From: JBOGEN01 sp050743265
GTDB lineage: Bacteria > Actinomycetota > Actinomycetes > JBOGEN01
Reading direction: 5' to 3'
Length of the DNA: 64,000 bases
Assembly: GCA_050743265.1 (NCBI GenBank)
Contig: JBOGEN010000114.1
Span: 1-64,000 of the forward strand
Positions 1 through 7,789 of this stretch are shown here, one piece after another. Each line of letters starts with the position of its first letter. Position 1 is the first letter of the stretch. Position numbers and translations under genes: made by a program. Under the pieces are notes generated by a model that did no database searches, was not told the origin of the DNA, and saw only the letters and a program-made list of their open reading frames with translations.

Positions 1-636
1 ATCGCCACCGCCGGCGCCGGCGGCGCCGCCATCGCCGGCGAACGCGGCGCCATGAGCGCAACCACCCTCGCCCGCCACGCCGACGACATCGCCGACAGCG
101 CCACCGACCTCACCACCACCACCAACCGCCTCGACAACCTCGACGACCTCAACCGGCTCGACGACGTGGCGGCCAGCGGTGACGACTTCGACCCGCTCGC
201 CGCCGCCGTCGACAGGAACGTCCCGTTGGACGAGATCGACGTCCCGCCGGTCTGGCGAACAGACAGCGACCTCTTGTATCGGGCCGACATGCGCGGCCCG
301 GATGAGGTCTTTGGGCCCGGATTCGAACCGCGGAACCCGTCAAACGTCCAACTCGAGGACTACGTGTCCAGCCACACCTCGTCGGCGTTCGTGTCGACCA
401 CACGCGATGCCGACGTCGCCGCCAAGTACTTCAAGGACTGGGTGTACGAAGTGGACGCCCCTGGCGGCATCGACGTCCCGCGTACGTTCGACAAGAACTG
501 GTACGACGAGTCCGAGATCGCCTACCCGGGAGGGGTTGCATCTGAGTTCATTCGTGGGGGGAGACCCGTACTGGACAAGCTCACAGGGGAGCTCGGGGAC
601 TTCGTTCCGAATCCGAACTACCGCGGCGCACCGTAG
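1..636 (+). CDS. C-terminal part of a polymorphic toxin with pierisin/scabin-type ADP-ribosyltransferase domain (5' end outside window)
   Basis: The reading frame is open to the left edge, so the N-terminus is missing; ATG at 52 is only the first visible start. The first residues are Ala/Gly-rich, followed by an Asp/Thr-rich linker and a catalytic domain from about base 255. That domain carries the three ADP-ribosyltransferase signatures: LYRADMR with the NAD-binding Arg near base 280, the SAFVSTT strand (STT near 394), and the ESE catalytic pair near 508-516 in DESEIAYPGG. The PGGIDV and NPNYR segments are typical of the pierisin/scabin branch, which modifies DNA bases or nucleotides; the target here is not known. 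The genes that follow are type VII secretion-associated, so export by that route is likely. No ESX core gene is visible. Confidence 0.8.
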   Translation: MATAGAGGAAIAGERGAMSATTLARHADDIADSATDLTTTTNRLDNLDDLNRLDDVAASGDDFDPLAAAVDRNVPLDEIDVPPVWRTDSDLLYRADMRGPDEVFGPGFEPRNPSNVQLEDYVSSHTSSAFVSTTRDADVAAKYFKDWVYEVDAPGGIDVPRTFDKNWYDESEIAYPGGVASEFIRGGRPVLDKLTGELGDFVPNPNYRGAP

Positions 637-641
637 GGATA

Positions 642-1196
642 GTGCAGATGACCATGCAGGACTCACCCGAAGTGACCGACGACCTGCGCGCGGCAGCACG
701 CGAACGACCAGGTGGCTGGGTGTACGCCATCGACGCCCTCGTCGACCCCGACGCCCGGGTGCCCGGTCACTCCATCCGCGGAGGGTGGCCGGTCGACGCC
801 AACGGTGAGGTCAACGACGCCGGGTTCACGCCCAACCCCCACTACCGCCCGCATCAACCGGATGTCGGCGAGGTCGTCAGTGCCGTCGAGGCGCTTCTCT
901 CCGGACGCCCCACCGAGCGCGCACTGGTTGCGATCGGCCGCGCCGCCGTGACCATCGCAGTCACCGATTCCGGGCCGCCCGTCGTCGAACGTGCCGAGCC
1001 CGCGATCGAGGCGTTCGTGACCGAGAACGACGCCCGTGGTGCGTACCCCGATGCCCGTGGTTGGACGCGGACGACCGTGCGGGATCTGGCGAGCCACCTC
1101 ACCGACGGCGTCGGACTCGAGGTCGTCCTGCCAGATGGCAGGCGTGCCGGCATCCGGGCGACCGGGATCGCGGGCCTCCTCGGGAACATGCGGTGA
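642..1196 (+). CDS. type VII secretion system-associated protein
   Basis: This 184-residue protein starts with GTG five bases after the toxin stop and overlaps the next gene by GTGA. Residues about 20-65 hold the block GGWVYAIDALVDPD ... SIRGGWPVD ... FTPNPHYRP, which I recognise from proteins annotated as type VII secretion system-associated in Streptomyces and relatives. The C-terminal half (about 75-184) looks like an SseB-like or chaperone-like alpha/beta domain, but I cannot name it firmly. The N-terminal block resembles the last part of the preceding ADP-ribosyltransferase (VYEVDA ... IRGGRPV ... FVPNPNYR). It could therefore be a chaperone or immunity-type partner of the toxin; that role is inference. 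Confidence 0.65.
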   Translation: MQMTMQDSPEVTDDLRAAARERPGGWVYAIDALVDPDARVPGHSIRGGWPVDANGEVNDAGFTPNPHYRPHQPDVGEVVSAVEALLSGRPTERALVAIGRAAVTIAVTDSGPPVVERAEPAIEAFVTENDARGAYPDARGWTRTTVRDLASHLTDGVGLEVVLPDGRRAGIRATGIAGLLGNMR

Positions 1197-1624
1197 GCCA
1201 CCGATTCGCCTCATCGGTGGAGGTCGAGATGGTCGATCTCACCGGACGGGCAAAGACGCAACGTGCGACGCTGACCGTAGACGTCGGCACCGCGCCGCCG
1301 GACCTGTCCGCGACCGCAACCCTGTTCACACCTGAGGGGTCCTACACCGGTACGGGTCCGGACCTCTTCGACGCACTGAAGGACCTCCGTCGACAGACCG
1401 AGCCGTACTGCCCCGCCGTCCAGGCCGCACGCCGGTTCACCTGGCCGTCGCCGAACGCGCGCGAGGGAGGGGCGGTCGTCGTGAACGACCTAGCGGCGGA
1501 CAGGTTCCGCTTGCTGCCCTCGCTCGACCCCGCGGAGCCAGAGGAGCTCGTCACGGTTGACGAGCAGGAACGACAGTTCGCCGAGTACGCCGGGCGTCGT
1601 GGTCCATCAGGACGGGGGAGGTGA
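1193..1624 (+). CDS. hypothetical protein of the toxin/type VII secretion cluster
   Basis: GTG at 1193 overlaps the stop of the previous gene (GTGA), which fixes the start better than a longer in-frame possibility beginning inside that gene. The product has 143 residues, no signal peptide and no membrane segment. It looks like an alpha/beta protein with a central TLFTPEGSYTGTGPDLFDAL segment followed by a polar, Arg-rich tail. I do not recognise the family. Close coupling to the flanking genes suggests a role with the toxin, for example as an immunity or accessory protein. Confidence 0.55.
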   Translation: MSHRFASSVEVEMVDLTGRAKTQRATLTVDVGTAPPDLSATATLFTPEGSYTGTGPDLFDALKDLRRQTEPYCPAVQAARRFTWPSPNAREGGAVVVNDLAADRFRLLPSLDPAEPEELVTVDEQERQFAEYAGRRGPSGRGR

Positions 1625-1631
1625 TGGTGCC

Positions 1632-1922
1632 GTGAGTGTGGATTTCGTCGTGGCGGGCAACCCTGCTGTGTTACGCGGCGGCGCTGCGCCAGGCAGCCCG
1701 TTCCACGCATCAGCCGCGCCAAGCGCGACGAGTACGCGAACTCCTACGGTGTGCCCTTCGCGTTCCGGGTCGCCCCGGCCTGCGCATGCGGGTGGTCAGG
1801 CAGGTGTCGGGCGAGACGACCGGGGCCGGGTGCGGGGTATGCGGGAGGTCGCCGACGGCGGCCCGCAGGCAATCCTGCCCGAGCGATGGGCCGTACGCAC
1901 CAACCCGCTGAGTGCCGAATGA
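1632..1922 (+). pseudogene. frameshifted type VII secretion-associated gene
   Basis: Coding signal changes frame at least twice. From GTG at 1632 the frame reads VDFVVAGNPAVLRGG. From about 1688 the convincing protein is in another frame (PRISRAKRDEYANSYG, then VPFAFRVAPACACGW). From about 1803 it returns to the first frame and reads PERWAVRTNPLSAE to a TGA at 1920-1922. That TGA overlaps the ATG of the next gene, as expected for the original operon layout. The shifts fit small deletions near 1680-1688 and 1790-1803. Either the gene is decaying or the assembly has local indels. The family is only dimly familiar from type VII secretion neighbourhoods and I cannot give a function. Confidence 0.55.
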
Positions 1923-2417
1923 GTGCGGACGCAGGCGAGAGTCGGCTCGCCCAGTTCCTCGACACGGTCGAGAAGCTGCCGCGGTCACGTGGCGTCACGT
2001 TCCGAGGCTGCACTGCCGAGGCCCAGTTCACGCGTCCCGGCCAGTCGGTGGTCACCCGCGGCGTGGTGGCCACGTCTCTCGACCCCGACATCGCCACCGA
2101 GGGCCGTACGACACTGGCGCTCTACGCGATCCGAAGCCTGCGGGGCAGTCCATCGCGGTATTCTCCGCCAGGAAGGACGAGGCGGAGGTGGTCTTCGTCC
2201 CGGGAACCCTGTTCCACCTGGCCGAGACACGTCAGGTCGGGACACGCCGGTGCATCTTGTGGTCGAGCTGACCCTCGATGACGGCCCGCCGCGACTCGAC
2301 GACCAGATCGTGCCTGCGCTCGCCGAGAGGGTCGAGTCGATCCTGCGGGAGCGCTGGAGCGTTGCCCCCTCGGAGTTCACGTCGATCGCCGGCAAGTTCG
2401 CCGGGGACCTGGCATAA
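1919..2417 (+). pseudogene. frameshifted ADP-ribosyltransferase-like gene of the toxin cluster
   Basis: ATG at 1919 overlaps the upstream stop (ATGA). Three frames must be joined. Frame one runs 1919 to about 2135 and includes RSRGVTFRGCTAEAQF and TRGVVATSLDPDIATEG. Frame two runs about 2140 to 2245 (GQSIAVFSARKDEAEVVFVP, then GTLFHLAET). Frame three runs about 2240 to 2417 (PVHLVVELTLDDG, then a helical tail). Each step moves the frame by minus one, as a single-base deletion would. The order of features (RG, then TSLDP-like serine strand, then a KDEAEVVF strand with Glu residues) resembles an R-S-E type ADP-ribosyltransferase fold. No intact product can be made as read. Confidence 0.6.
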
Positions 2418-2424
2418 CCACCGC

Positions 2425-2760
2425 TCAGCCGCCGGACTGGGCCACCTTCACGACGACCTCGTCCGCGGAGACGTCTTGGACGGAAACCGTGAACTCTCCC
2501 GCCTGGGCCTGACCCCCAGCGGGCAGGGTGAGCGTCTGCCCGGCCACCTTGATCCGGGCGCGGTCGCCGTCCACGCCCACCAGCCGGGTCTGGACACCCA
2601 AGATCGTCGCCTGCGCGTCGACCCCTCGTTCGTACGTGATGGTGCACGCGCTGGTCGAGCAGTCGGTGGTCGCGCCCTCACTGCTGCAGGCGGTGGCCGC
2701 CCCCAGGGCAAGCGCGGCGGAGGCGAGGGCGGCGAAGGAACGGCGGGTCGGTGAGGTCAC
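2425..2760 (-). CDS. small secreted lipoprotein
   Basis: The 111-residue product begins with GTG and has a Thr-Arg-Arg-Ser N-region, a hydrophobic Ala-rich stretch and a lipobox LGAATAC with the modified Cys near residue 25. The mature part has two more Cys in TDCSTSAC, possibly a disulfide, and reads as a small beta-rich domain (ATILGVQTRLVGVDGDRARI and a VQDVSADEVVVKV end). No catalytic motif is visible. It converges on the frameshifted gene upstream and is divergent from the next small gene. Probably a surface lipoprotein of unknown role. Confidence 0.7.
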   Translation of the reverse strand: MTSPTRRSFAALASAALALGAATACSSEGATTDCSTSACTITYERGVDAQATILGVQTRLVGVDGDRARIKVAGQTLTLPAGGQAQAGEFTVSVQDVSADEVVVKVAQSGG

Positions 2761-2869
2761 GCCGCCGGAGTCTACGGGCGGCCCTCCGGGCCAAGCCTGG
2801 CCGAACCCGACCAGATCCGTCCGAAATCGTTACACACGAGACCGCAAATTCAGCGGATACTCGAAGGTG

Positions 2870-3094
2870 ATGAAGCCTCGCTCCGCCGCCGGGCGGCGAC
2901 CTCTCCCCGGGAGCCCCTTCAACCGTCCGACCGTCGGGCCTGTGGCCAACAGCCTCGAGGTCTCGGACCGCATCCTCCACGACCGCCACGGCCTGGGCAC
3001 GGTGCTCAGCGTCGAGGACGGCGACATGGTCTGCGTCGACTTCGGCTCCAGCGGTCGGCGCCGGGTGCGTGCCACGAAGGTGACCAAGCTCTAA
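2870..3094 (+). CDS. small KOW/Tudor-like beta-barrel protein
   Basis: ATG at 2870 (or GTG at 2867) gives a 74-residue basic protein. Residues about 30-74 read SDRILHDRHGLGTVLSVEDG ... VCVDFGSSGRRRV, the V-x-H-x-x-x-G-x-G-x-V pattern seen in C-terminal Tudor-like modules of UvrD/PcrA-type helicases and in CarD-like proteins that bind RNA polymerase. A stand-alone short version is common in actinobacteria as a hypothetical protein. The N-terminus is basic and Pro-rich. Function is unproved; nucleic-acid or polymerase binding is the inference from the fold. Confidence 0.6.
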   Translation: MKPRSAAGRRPLPGSPFNRPTVGPVANSLEVSDRILHDRHGLGTVLSVEDGDMVCVDFGSSGRRRVRATKVTKL

Positions 3095-3135
3095 CCCGGC
3101 CGGCACGACTGCCCGCCCGGGACGAGCCGGGTGGG

Positions 3136-4644
3136 CTACCCGGCCGGATGGACCGCCCGCCGGCCGCCCAGGGCCGCCACCTCCTCCACGAGTGCCGCGC
3201 GTAGGTCGGCGTGCTCGGGCAGGTCGTCCCCGAACACCTCCTGGACGCCGAGGAGGCCGTCGACCAGGACCCGGGCGTCGCCCGCACGGGCCGCGACCTC
3301 CCGCAGCCGGGGCGCGAGTGGGTCCTCCAGCGGCAGGGGCCGGCCGCCCGCGTCCTGCCCGGCGGAGACGTAGACCATCCACCCGGCGACCGCCCGAACC
3401 GCCCATCGAGGTACGACCCCCGCGGCGAGACGGTCACGAACGGTGCCGAGCAACCGGACCGGCAGCTTCTGCGAGCCGTCCATCGCCACCTGCACGGTGC
3501 GGTGGGCCAGCGCCGGGTTGGCGAACCGCTCCAGGACGTCCTCGCGGTACGCGGGCAGGTCCAGGCCGGCCGGGACGCACAGCGTCGGGCTCACGTCCTC
3601 GACGAGCAGCGCCCGGACGTCCCCGGCGAGGTCGTCGTCGCGGACAGCCTCGGCGATGGTCTCGTACCCGCGCAGGGCACCGAGGTACGCGAGCATCGAG
3701 TGCGCCGCGTTCAGCACGCGCAGCTTGGCCGTCTCCCACGGCGTCACGTCGTCGGTGAGCAATGCACCGGCACGCTCCCACGCCGGGCGGGGGGCTGCGA
3801 AGTCGTCCTCGAGCACCCACTGGCGGTACGGCTCGGCGACCACGAGGCCCGCGTCGTCCGCGCCGAGCAGCACCCGGGCCTCGGCCCGGTCGAGCGGGGT
3901 CGTCGCGGGCACGATCCGGTCGACCATGGACGCGGGAAACCGCACTGAGGCGCCCAGCCAGTCCGCGAACCCGCTGGGGCCCTGGCCCGACAGTGCCTCG
4001 ACGAAGTCCTCCACCACCCGGCGCAGCACACGGCCGTTGCCCGTGAGGTTGTCGCAGGACACGACGGTCAGCGCAGCGCCGCTCGTCACGTACCGCCGCT
4101 GCAGGCCGCGCACCAGACGGCCGGCGACGGTACGACCCGGCCCGCCGTGCACGTCCTCGCGGACATCCGGGTCGTCGAGGTCGAGCCCGCCGCCCACGCC
4201 GGTGCGGTAACCCTTCTCCGTCACGGTGAGCGTGACCACGTGGACGGCAGGGTCCGCCAGCAGGGTCAGGACGTCCTCGGCTTCCCCCCGACCGTCCAGC
4301 ACCCGCCGGATACTGCCCACGACACGGAGATGGACCGCCTCGCCTCGTTCGAGCACCCCGTACAGCCCGTCCTGAGGGGCGAGCTGGTCGCGCACCGCGG
4401 ACGAGCGCTGCGTCACGCCGGCGATGCCCCACTGCGTGCTCCCGGTCAAGGCGGCGGCCCGTTCCGTGTAGACGGCCTGGTGCGCACGGTGGAACACCCC
4501 CACGCCGAGGTGGACCACGCCGACGCCGAGTGCGCGAGGGTCGACTTCGGGTGGTGACCAGGTGTCCCCACGCGGCAGCGCGTCGAGCGTGGCCAGGGAG
4601 AGGCGGGTGACCGCGGGCGGGCCGGGGGACGAGCTCGCCGTCAC
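3136..4644 (-). CDS. mannitol dehydrogenase family protein, fructuronate/tagaturonate reductase-like
   Basis: The 502-residue product is full length for the polyol/mannonate long-chain dehydrogenase family. Residues about 40-60 hold the nucleotide-binding start VVHLGVGVFHRAHQAVYTE. Central segments include VTLTVTEKGYR, SCDNLTGNGRVLRR, FPASMVDRIVPATT and KLRVLNAAHSMLAYLG, where the K-x-x-x-x-N-x-x-H pattern holds the catalytic Lys, Asn and His. Its GTG start overlaps the altronate dehydratase stop (GTGA), so they are co-translated. That pairing argues for a uronate reductase (UxuB or UxaB role: NADH reduction of fructuronate or tagaturonate) rather than mannitol oxidation. No uronate isomerase or KDG kinase is nearby, so the substrate is not certain. 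Confidence 0.8.
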   Translation of the reverse strand: MTASSSPGPPAVTRLSLATLDALPRGDTWSPPEVDPRALGVGVVHLGVGVFHRAHQAVYTERAAALTGSTQWGIAGVTQRSSAVRDQLAPQDGLYGVLERGEAVHLRVVGSIRRVLDGRGEAEDVLTLLADPAVHVVTLTVTEKGYRTGVGGGLDLDDPDVREDVHGGPGRTVAGRLVRGLQRRYVTSGAALTVVSCDNLTGNGRVLRRVVEDFVEALSGQGPSGFADWLGASVRFPASMVDRIVPATTPLDRAEARVLLGADDAGLVVAEPYRQWVLEDDFAAPRPAWERAGALLTDDVTPWETAKLRVLNAAHSMLAYLGALRGYETIAEAVRDDDLAGDVRALLVEDVSPTLCVPAGLDLPAYREDVLERFANPALAHRTVQVAMDGSQKLPVRLLGTVRDRLAAGVVPRWAVRAVAGWMVYVSAGQDAGGRPLPLEDPLAPRLREVAARAGDARVLVDGLLGVQEVFGDDLPEHADLRAALVEEVAALGGRRAVHPAG

Positions 4645-6167
4645 AGCACTGCGCCCCGCTGCCAGGGCACGATCTCCTCACCACCCATGCCGAGGGCCTC
4701 GCTCGCGCTCTGCCGACCGGACGCCACGTCGAGCAGCAGGTCGTACACCCGGCGCCCCATCTCCTCCACGGGGATGCCCTGCTCGACCACGCCGGAGCAG
4801 TCGAGGTCGATGTCACCGGCCATGCGCGCGGCGAGCTCCGCGTTCGTGCCGAGCTTGACGGTGGGGGCCGGCCGGCTGCCGAACACGGAGCCGCGCCCGG
4901 TGGTGAAGCAGACGATGTTCGCGCCCCCGGCGACCATGCCGGTCACGGACACCGGGTCGTAGCCAGGCGTGTCCATGAACACGAAGCCCGGACGCGGGAT
5001 CGGCTCGGCGTACTCGCAGACCGCCGCGAGCGGGCTGTGCCCACCCTTCGCCACGGCACCGAGCGACTTCTCGAGGATGGTGGTGATGCCGCCCTCCTTG
5101 TTGCCGGGCGAGGGGTTGCCGTCGAGCGTCGTGCCCTGCTTCGCCGTGTACTCCTCCCACCACCGGATGCGCGCCATCAGCGCGTCCGCCACGGCGGGCT
5201 CCGCGGCGCGGGCAGCGAGCAGGTGCTCCGCCCCGTACACCTCGGGGGTCTCGCCGAGCACGGACGTGGCACCCGCCGTCACGAGCAGGTCGGACGCGAC
5301 GCCGAGCGACGGGTTGGCGGTGAGCCCCGAGTACCCGTCGGAGCCGCCGCACTGCAGGCCGAGCACGAGGTCGGCCACGTCGACGGTCTCGCGGCTGGTC
5401 CCCTGAAGGTCCTTGGCCATGCCGCGGACGAGGTCGAGCCCGCGGTCGACGGCCGCGACCGTGCCCCCGGCCTCCTGGATCGTGTACGGGGCCACCGGCA
5501 CGTGTTCCGCCAGGCCCAGCTCGTCCATGAGGCTGGAGACCGCGTTCACCTCGCAGCCGAGGCCGAGCACGACGAGCCCGCCGATGTTGGGGTGGCGGGC
5601 GTACCCGGCGAGGGTGCGGCGCAGCAGGTCCCAGCCTTCGCCCGCGTCGGCCATGCCGCAGCCGGTGCCGTGGGTGAGCGCGACGACGCCGTCGACACCC
5701 TCGACGCCCTCCACCTCGAGCTCCGCGCGCGCCGCGACCTTGCGCGCCACCGTGGCCGAGCAGTTCACGGTGGTGAGGACGCCGACGAAGTTGCGGGTGG
5801 CCGTCTGCCCGTCCGGACGGCGGATGCCCTCGAACGTGCGGCGCATGCCCTCGGGCCCGGACGCGGGGGAGGTCTGCCCGGCGGCTCCCTCGGCCCCCGC
5901 TCGTGCCGCGGCGTCGTCGGGCATGCCGAGGTTGTGCAGGTGGATGTGGTCGCCGGCGCCGACGTCGGCCAGCGTACGTCCGATGACCTGCCCGTACTTG
6001 CGGACGAGCGTGCCCGTCGGCAGGTCGTGCACCGCGACCTTGTGCCCGGCGGGGACGTCCGCGCGGAGGGTCACCTCCCGCCTCCCCGCGTCCAGGCGTG
6101 CCCCGGCGCTCAGCGCAGCCGTGGCGACGGCCACGTCGTCGGACTCGTGCAGCAGGACGAGGCTCAT
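4641..6167 (-). CDS. uxaA: altronate dehydratase (UxaA family), SAF plus catalytic domain
   Basis: The 508-residue protein starts at an ATG preceded by GGAGGGGACC. The N-terminal about 90 residues form a SAF domain (LRADVPAGHKVAVHDLPTG). The C-terminal domain carries the UxaA hallmarks GIRRPDGQTATRNFVGVL, NCSATVARKV, HGTGCGMADAGEG, GLGCEVN, QCGGSDGYSGLTANP and FTTGRGSVFGS. It should remove water from D-altronate to give 2-keto-3-deoxygluconate with a metal or Fe-S site, although galactarate or related sugar acids are alternatives. It is the first gene of a pair with the reductase and is divergent from an MHS permease that may import the substrate. Confidence 0.88.
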   Translation of the reverse strand: MSLVLLHESDDVAVATAALSAGARLDAGRREVTLRADVPAGHKVAVHDLPTGTLVRKYGQVIGRTLADVGAGDHIHLHNLGMPDDAAARAGAEGAAGQTSPASGPEGMRRTFEGIRRPDGQTATRNFVGVLTTVNCSATVARKVAARAELEVEGVEGVDGVVALTHGTGCGMADAGEGWDLLRRTLAGYARHPNIGGLVVLGLGCEVNAVSSLMDELGLAEHVPVAPYTIQEAGGTVAAVDRGLDLVRGMAKDLQGTSRETVDVADLVLGLQCGGSDGYSGLTANPSLGVASDLLVTAGATSVLGETPEVYGAEHLLAARAAEPAVADALMARIRWWEEYTAKQGTTLDGNPSPGNKEGGITTILEKSLGAVAKGGHSPLAAVCEYAEPIPRPGFVFMDTPGYDPVSVTGMVAGGANIVCFTTGRGSVFGSRPAPTVKLGTNAELAARMAGDIDLDCSGVVEQGIPVEEMGRRVYDLLLDVASGRQSASEALGMGGEEIVPWQRGAVL

Positions 6168-6424
6168 CGTGGTCCCCTCCGAGGGTCGGTGGTCAGCTCC
6201 CCATGCTCCCGCTGGACGTCCTGTCCCCCACCACGGGTGCTCCTCCCCGGCTGGGGTCCACGGCGTCCACGCCTGGGTCCGCCTTGTCGGTCTGGTTCGT
6301 CTAGTTTCGCCGGGATTGACGGTGATGTGGGTCACGCGTACCGTCCCGTCGTATACCGAAGGGTCGTTCCGAATATAGAGACGATCAGGCGTACGGGGCG
6401 ACTCGCGACGCCAAGGGAGCCACC
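6168..6424. promoter_or_regulatory. divergent promoter region between uxaA and the MHS transporter
   Basis: This 257-base gap must hold the promoters of both the uxaA-uxuB operon and the transporter-dehydrogenase operon. It is less GC-rich near 6345-6390, where TATACCGAA and TTCCGAATATA face each other imperfectly around 6352-6379, a possible operator. No regulator gene adjoins it, so the controlling protein is unknown. Confidence 0.45.
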
Positions 6425-7789
6425 ATGGCCACCGGACGCGCACCCGTGTCCCCGCCGATGTCCGCGCCGCCCCCCCGGGCCCTCCGCCGCGTGGTCGGCG
6501 CAAGCTTCGTCGGCACCACGATCGAGTGGTACGACTTCTTCATCTACAGCACCGCCGCCGCGCTCGTGTTCGGCCCGCAGTTCTTCCCCGGGTTCTCCGA
6601 GACGGCGGGCATCCTCGCCTCGTTCTCCACGTTCGCCGTCGGCTTCGCCGCGCGCCCACTCGGCGCGATGGTGATGGGTCACTTCGGCGACCGCATCGGG
6701 CGCAAGTCGATGCTCGTGCTCTCGCTCGTGACGATGGGCGTGGCGACGTTCCTCATCGGCTGCCTGCCCACGTACGACACCATCGGCGTCTGGGCGCCGG
6801 TGCTGCTCGTCGTGCTCCGCTTCCTGCAGGGCTTCGGCGTCGGCGGCGAGTGGGGCGGCGCAAGCCTCATGGCCGTCGAGTACGCCCCGCCGAACCGCCG
6901 CGGCCTGTACGGGGCCGCCGCACCGATGGGCACACCCGCCGGGGTGATCCTGTCCAACCTCGTGTTCCTCGGCGTGACCGCCGCGATGCCCGAGGACGCG
7001 TTCGCCGCCTGGGGCTGGCGGGTGCCGTTCCTGCTCAGCGCCGTCCTCGTCGCGCTCGGCCTGGTGATCCGGCTCAAGCTCGAGGAGACCCCGGTGTTCC
7101 GGCGCGAGACCGCGCGCCTCGCCCCGCCACGCGCGCCGATCGTCGAGGTGCTGCGCACGCACCCGAAGCAGGTCGGGCTCGGCGCGGTCGCGTTCGCGGG
7201 CAACGTCGCGTGCGGCTACATCCTCATCGCGTACGTGCTCTCGTACGGCACCGCGGAGCTCGGCCTCTCCCAGTCGACGATGCTCGCCTGCGTGCTCGTC
7301 GCCGCGTCCTCGTGGCTGCTCACGTGCTTCGTCGCCGCCTCCTGGTCGGACAGGCTGGGACGCCGCCGCGTCTACCTGTTCGGCGCGTACAGCGGGCTCG
7401 CGTGGGTGTTCCCGCTGTTCTGGCTCATCGACACGGGCCAGCCCGTGCTCGTCGGGCTGTCGCTCGTCGTCCTGACGATCCCGCTCGCGGCAACGTTCTC
7501 CCCGATGGCGGCGATGTTCTCCGAGCTGTTCCCGACTCCGGTCCGGTACACGGGCAACTCGCTCACGTACCAGCTCGGCGCGGTGCTCGGCGGCGGCCTC
7601 ACCCCGCTCGTCGCGGTTGCGCTGCAGGGGGCGACGGGGACGACGGCGGCCGTGTCCGCGTACCTCTTCGCGGTGCTGCTCATCGGGCTCGTCGCGATCC
7701 GCTTCATCCCCGAGACCTCGCACCGTGACCTGGAGGAGTTTGCGCCCCCGCGTACGGCCGACGCCACCGCGGACGCGGCACGGGCGTGA
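6425..7789 (+). CDS. MFS transporter, metabolite:H+ symporter (MHS) family
   Basis: 454 residues, about 12 membrane helices. The MHS signature is clear: SFVGTTIEWYDFFIYSTAAA in helix 1, FAVGFAARPLGAMVMGHFGDRIGRKS after helix 2, and RFLQGFGVGGEWGGASLM in helix 4. The family imports organic acids and osmolytes (citrate, ketoglutarate, shikimate, proline and others) with protons. It is followed by a coupled dehydrogenase (GTGA overlap) and divergent from uxaA, so a sugar acid or hydroxy acid is the likely cargo. The specificity cannot be read from sequence. Confidence 0.9.
   Translation: MATGRAPVSPPMSAPPPRALRRVVGASFVGTTIEWYDFFIYSTAAALVFGPQFFPGFSETAGILASFSTFAVGFAARPLGAMVMGHFGDRIGRKSMLVLSLVTMGVATFLIGCLPTYDTIGVWAPVLLVVLRFLQGFGVGGEWGGASLMAVEYAPPNRRGLYGAAAPMGTPAGVILSNLVFLGVTAAMPEDAFAAWGWRVPFLLSAVLVALGLVIRLKLEETPVFRRETARLAPPRAPIVEVLRTHPKQVGLGAVAFAGNVACGYILIAYVLSYGTAELGLSQSTMLACVLVAASSWLLTCFVAASWSDRLGRRRVYLFGAYSGLAWVFPLFWLIDTGQPVLVGLSLVVLTIPLAATFSPMAAMFSELFPTPVRYTGNSLTYQLGAVLGGGLTPLVAVALQGATGTTAAVSAYLFAVLLIGLVAIRFIPETSHRDLEEFAPPRTADATADAARA

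Noticed and set aside
6352..6379. A firm IclR or GntR operator between uxaA and the MHS gene
   Set aside because: The facing TATACCGAA and TTCCGAATATA words are only an imperfect inverted repeat and no regulator gene is adjacent, so it is left as a weak note in the promoter entry.
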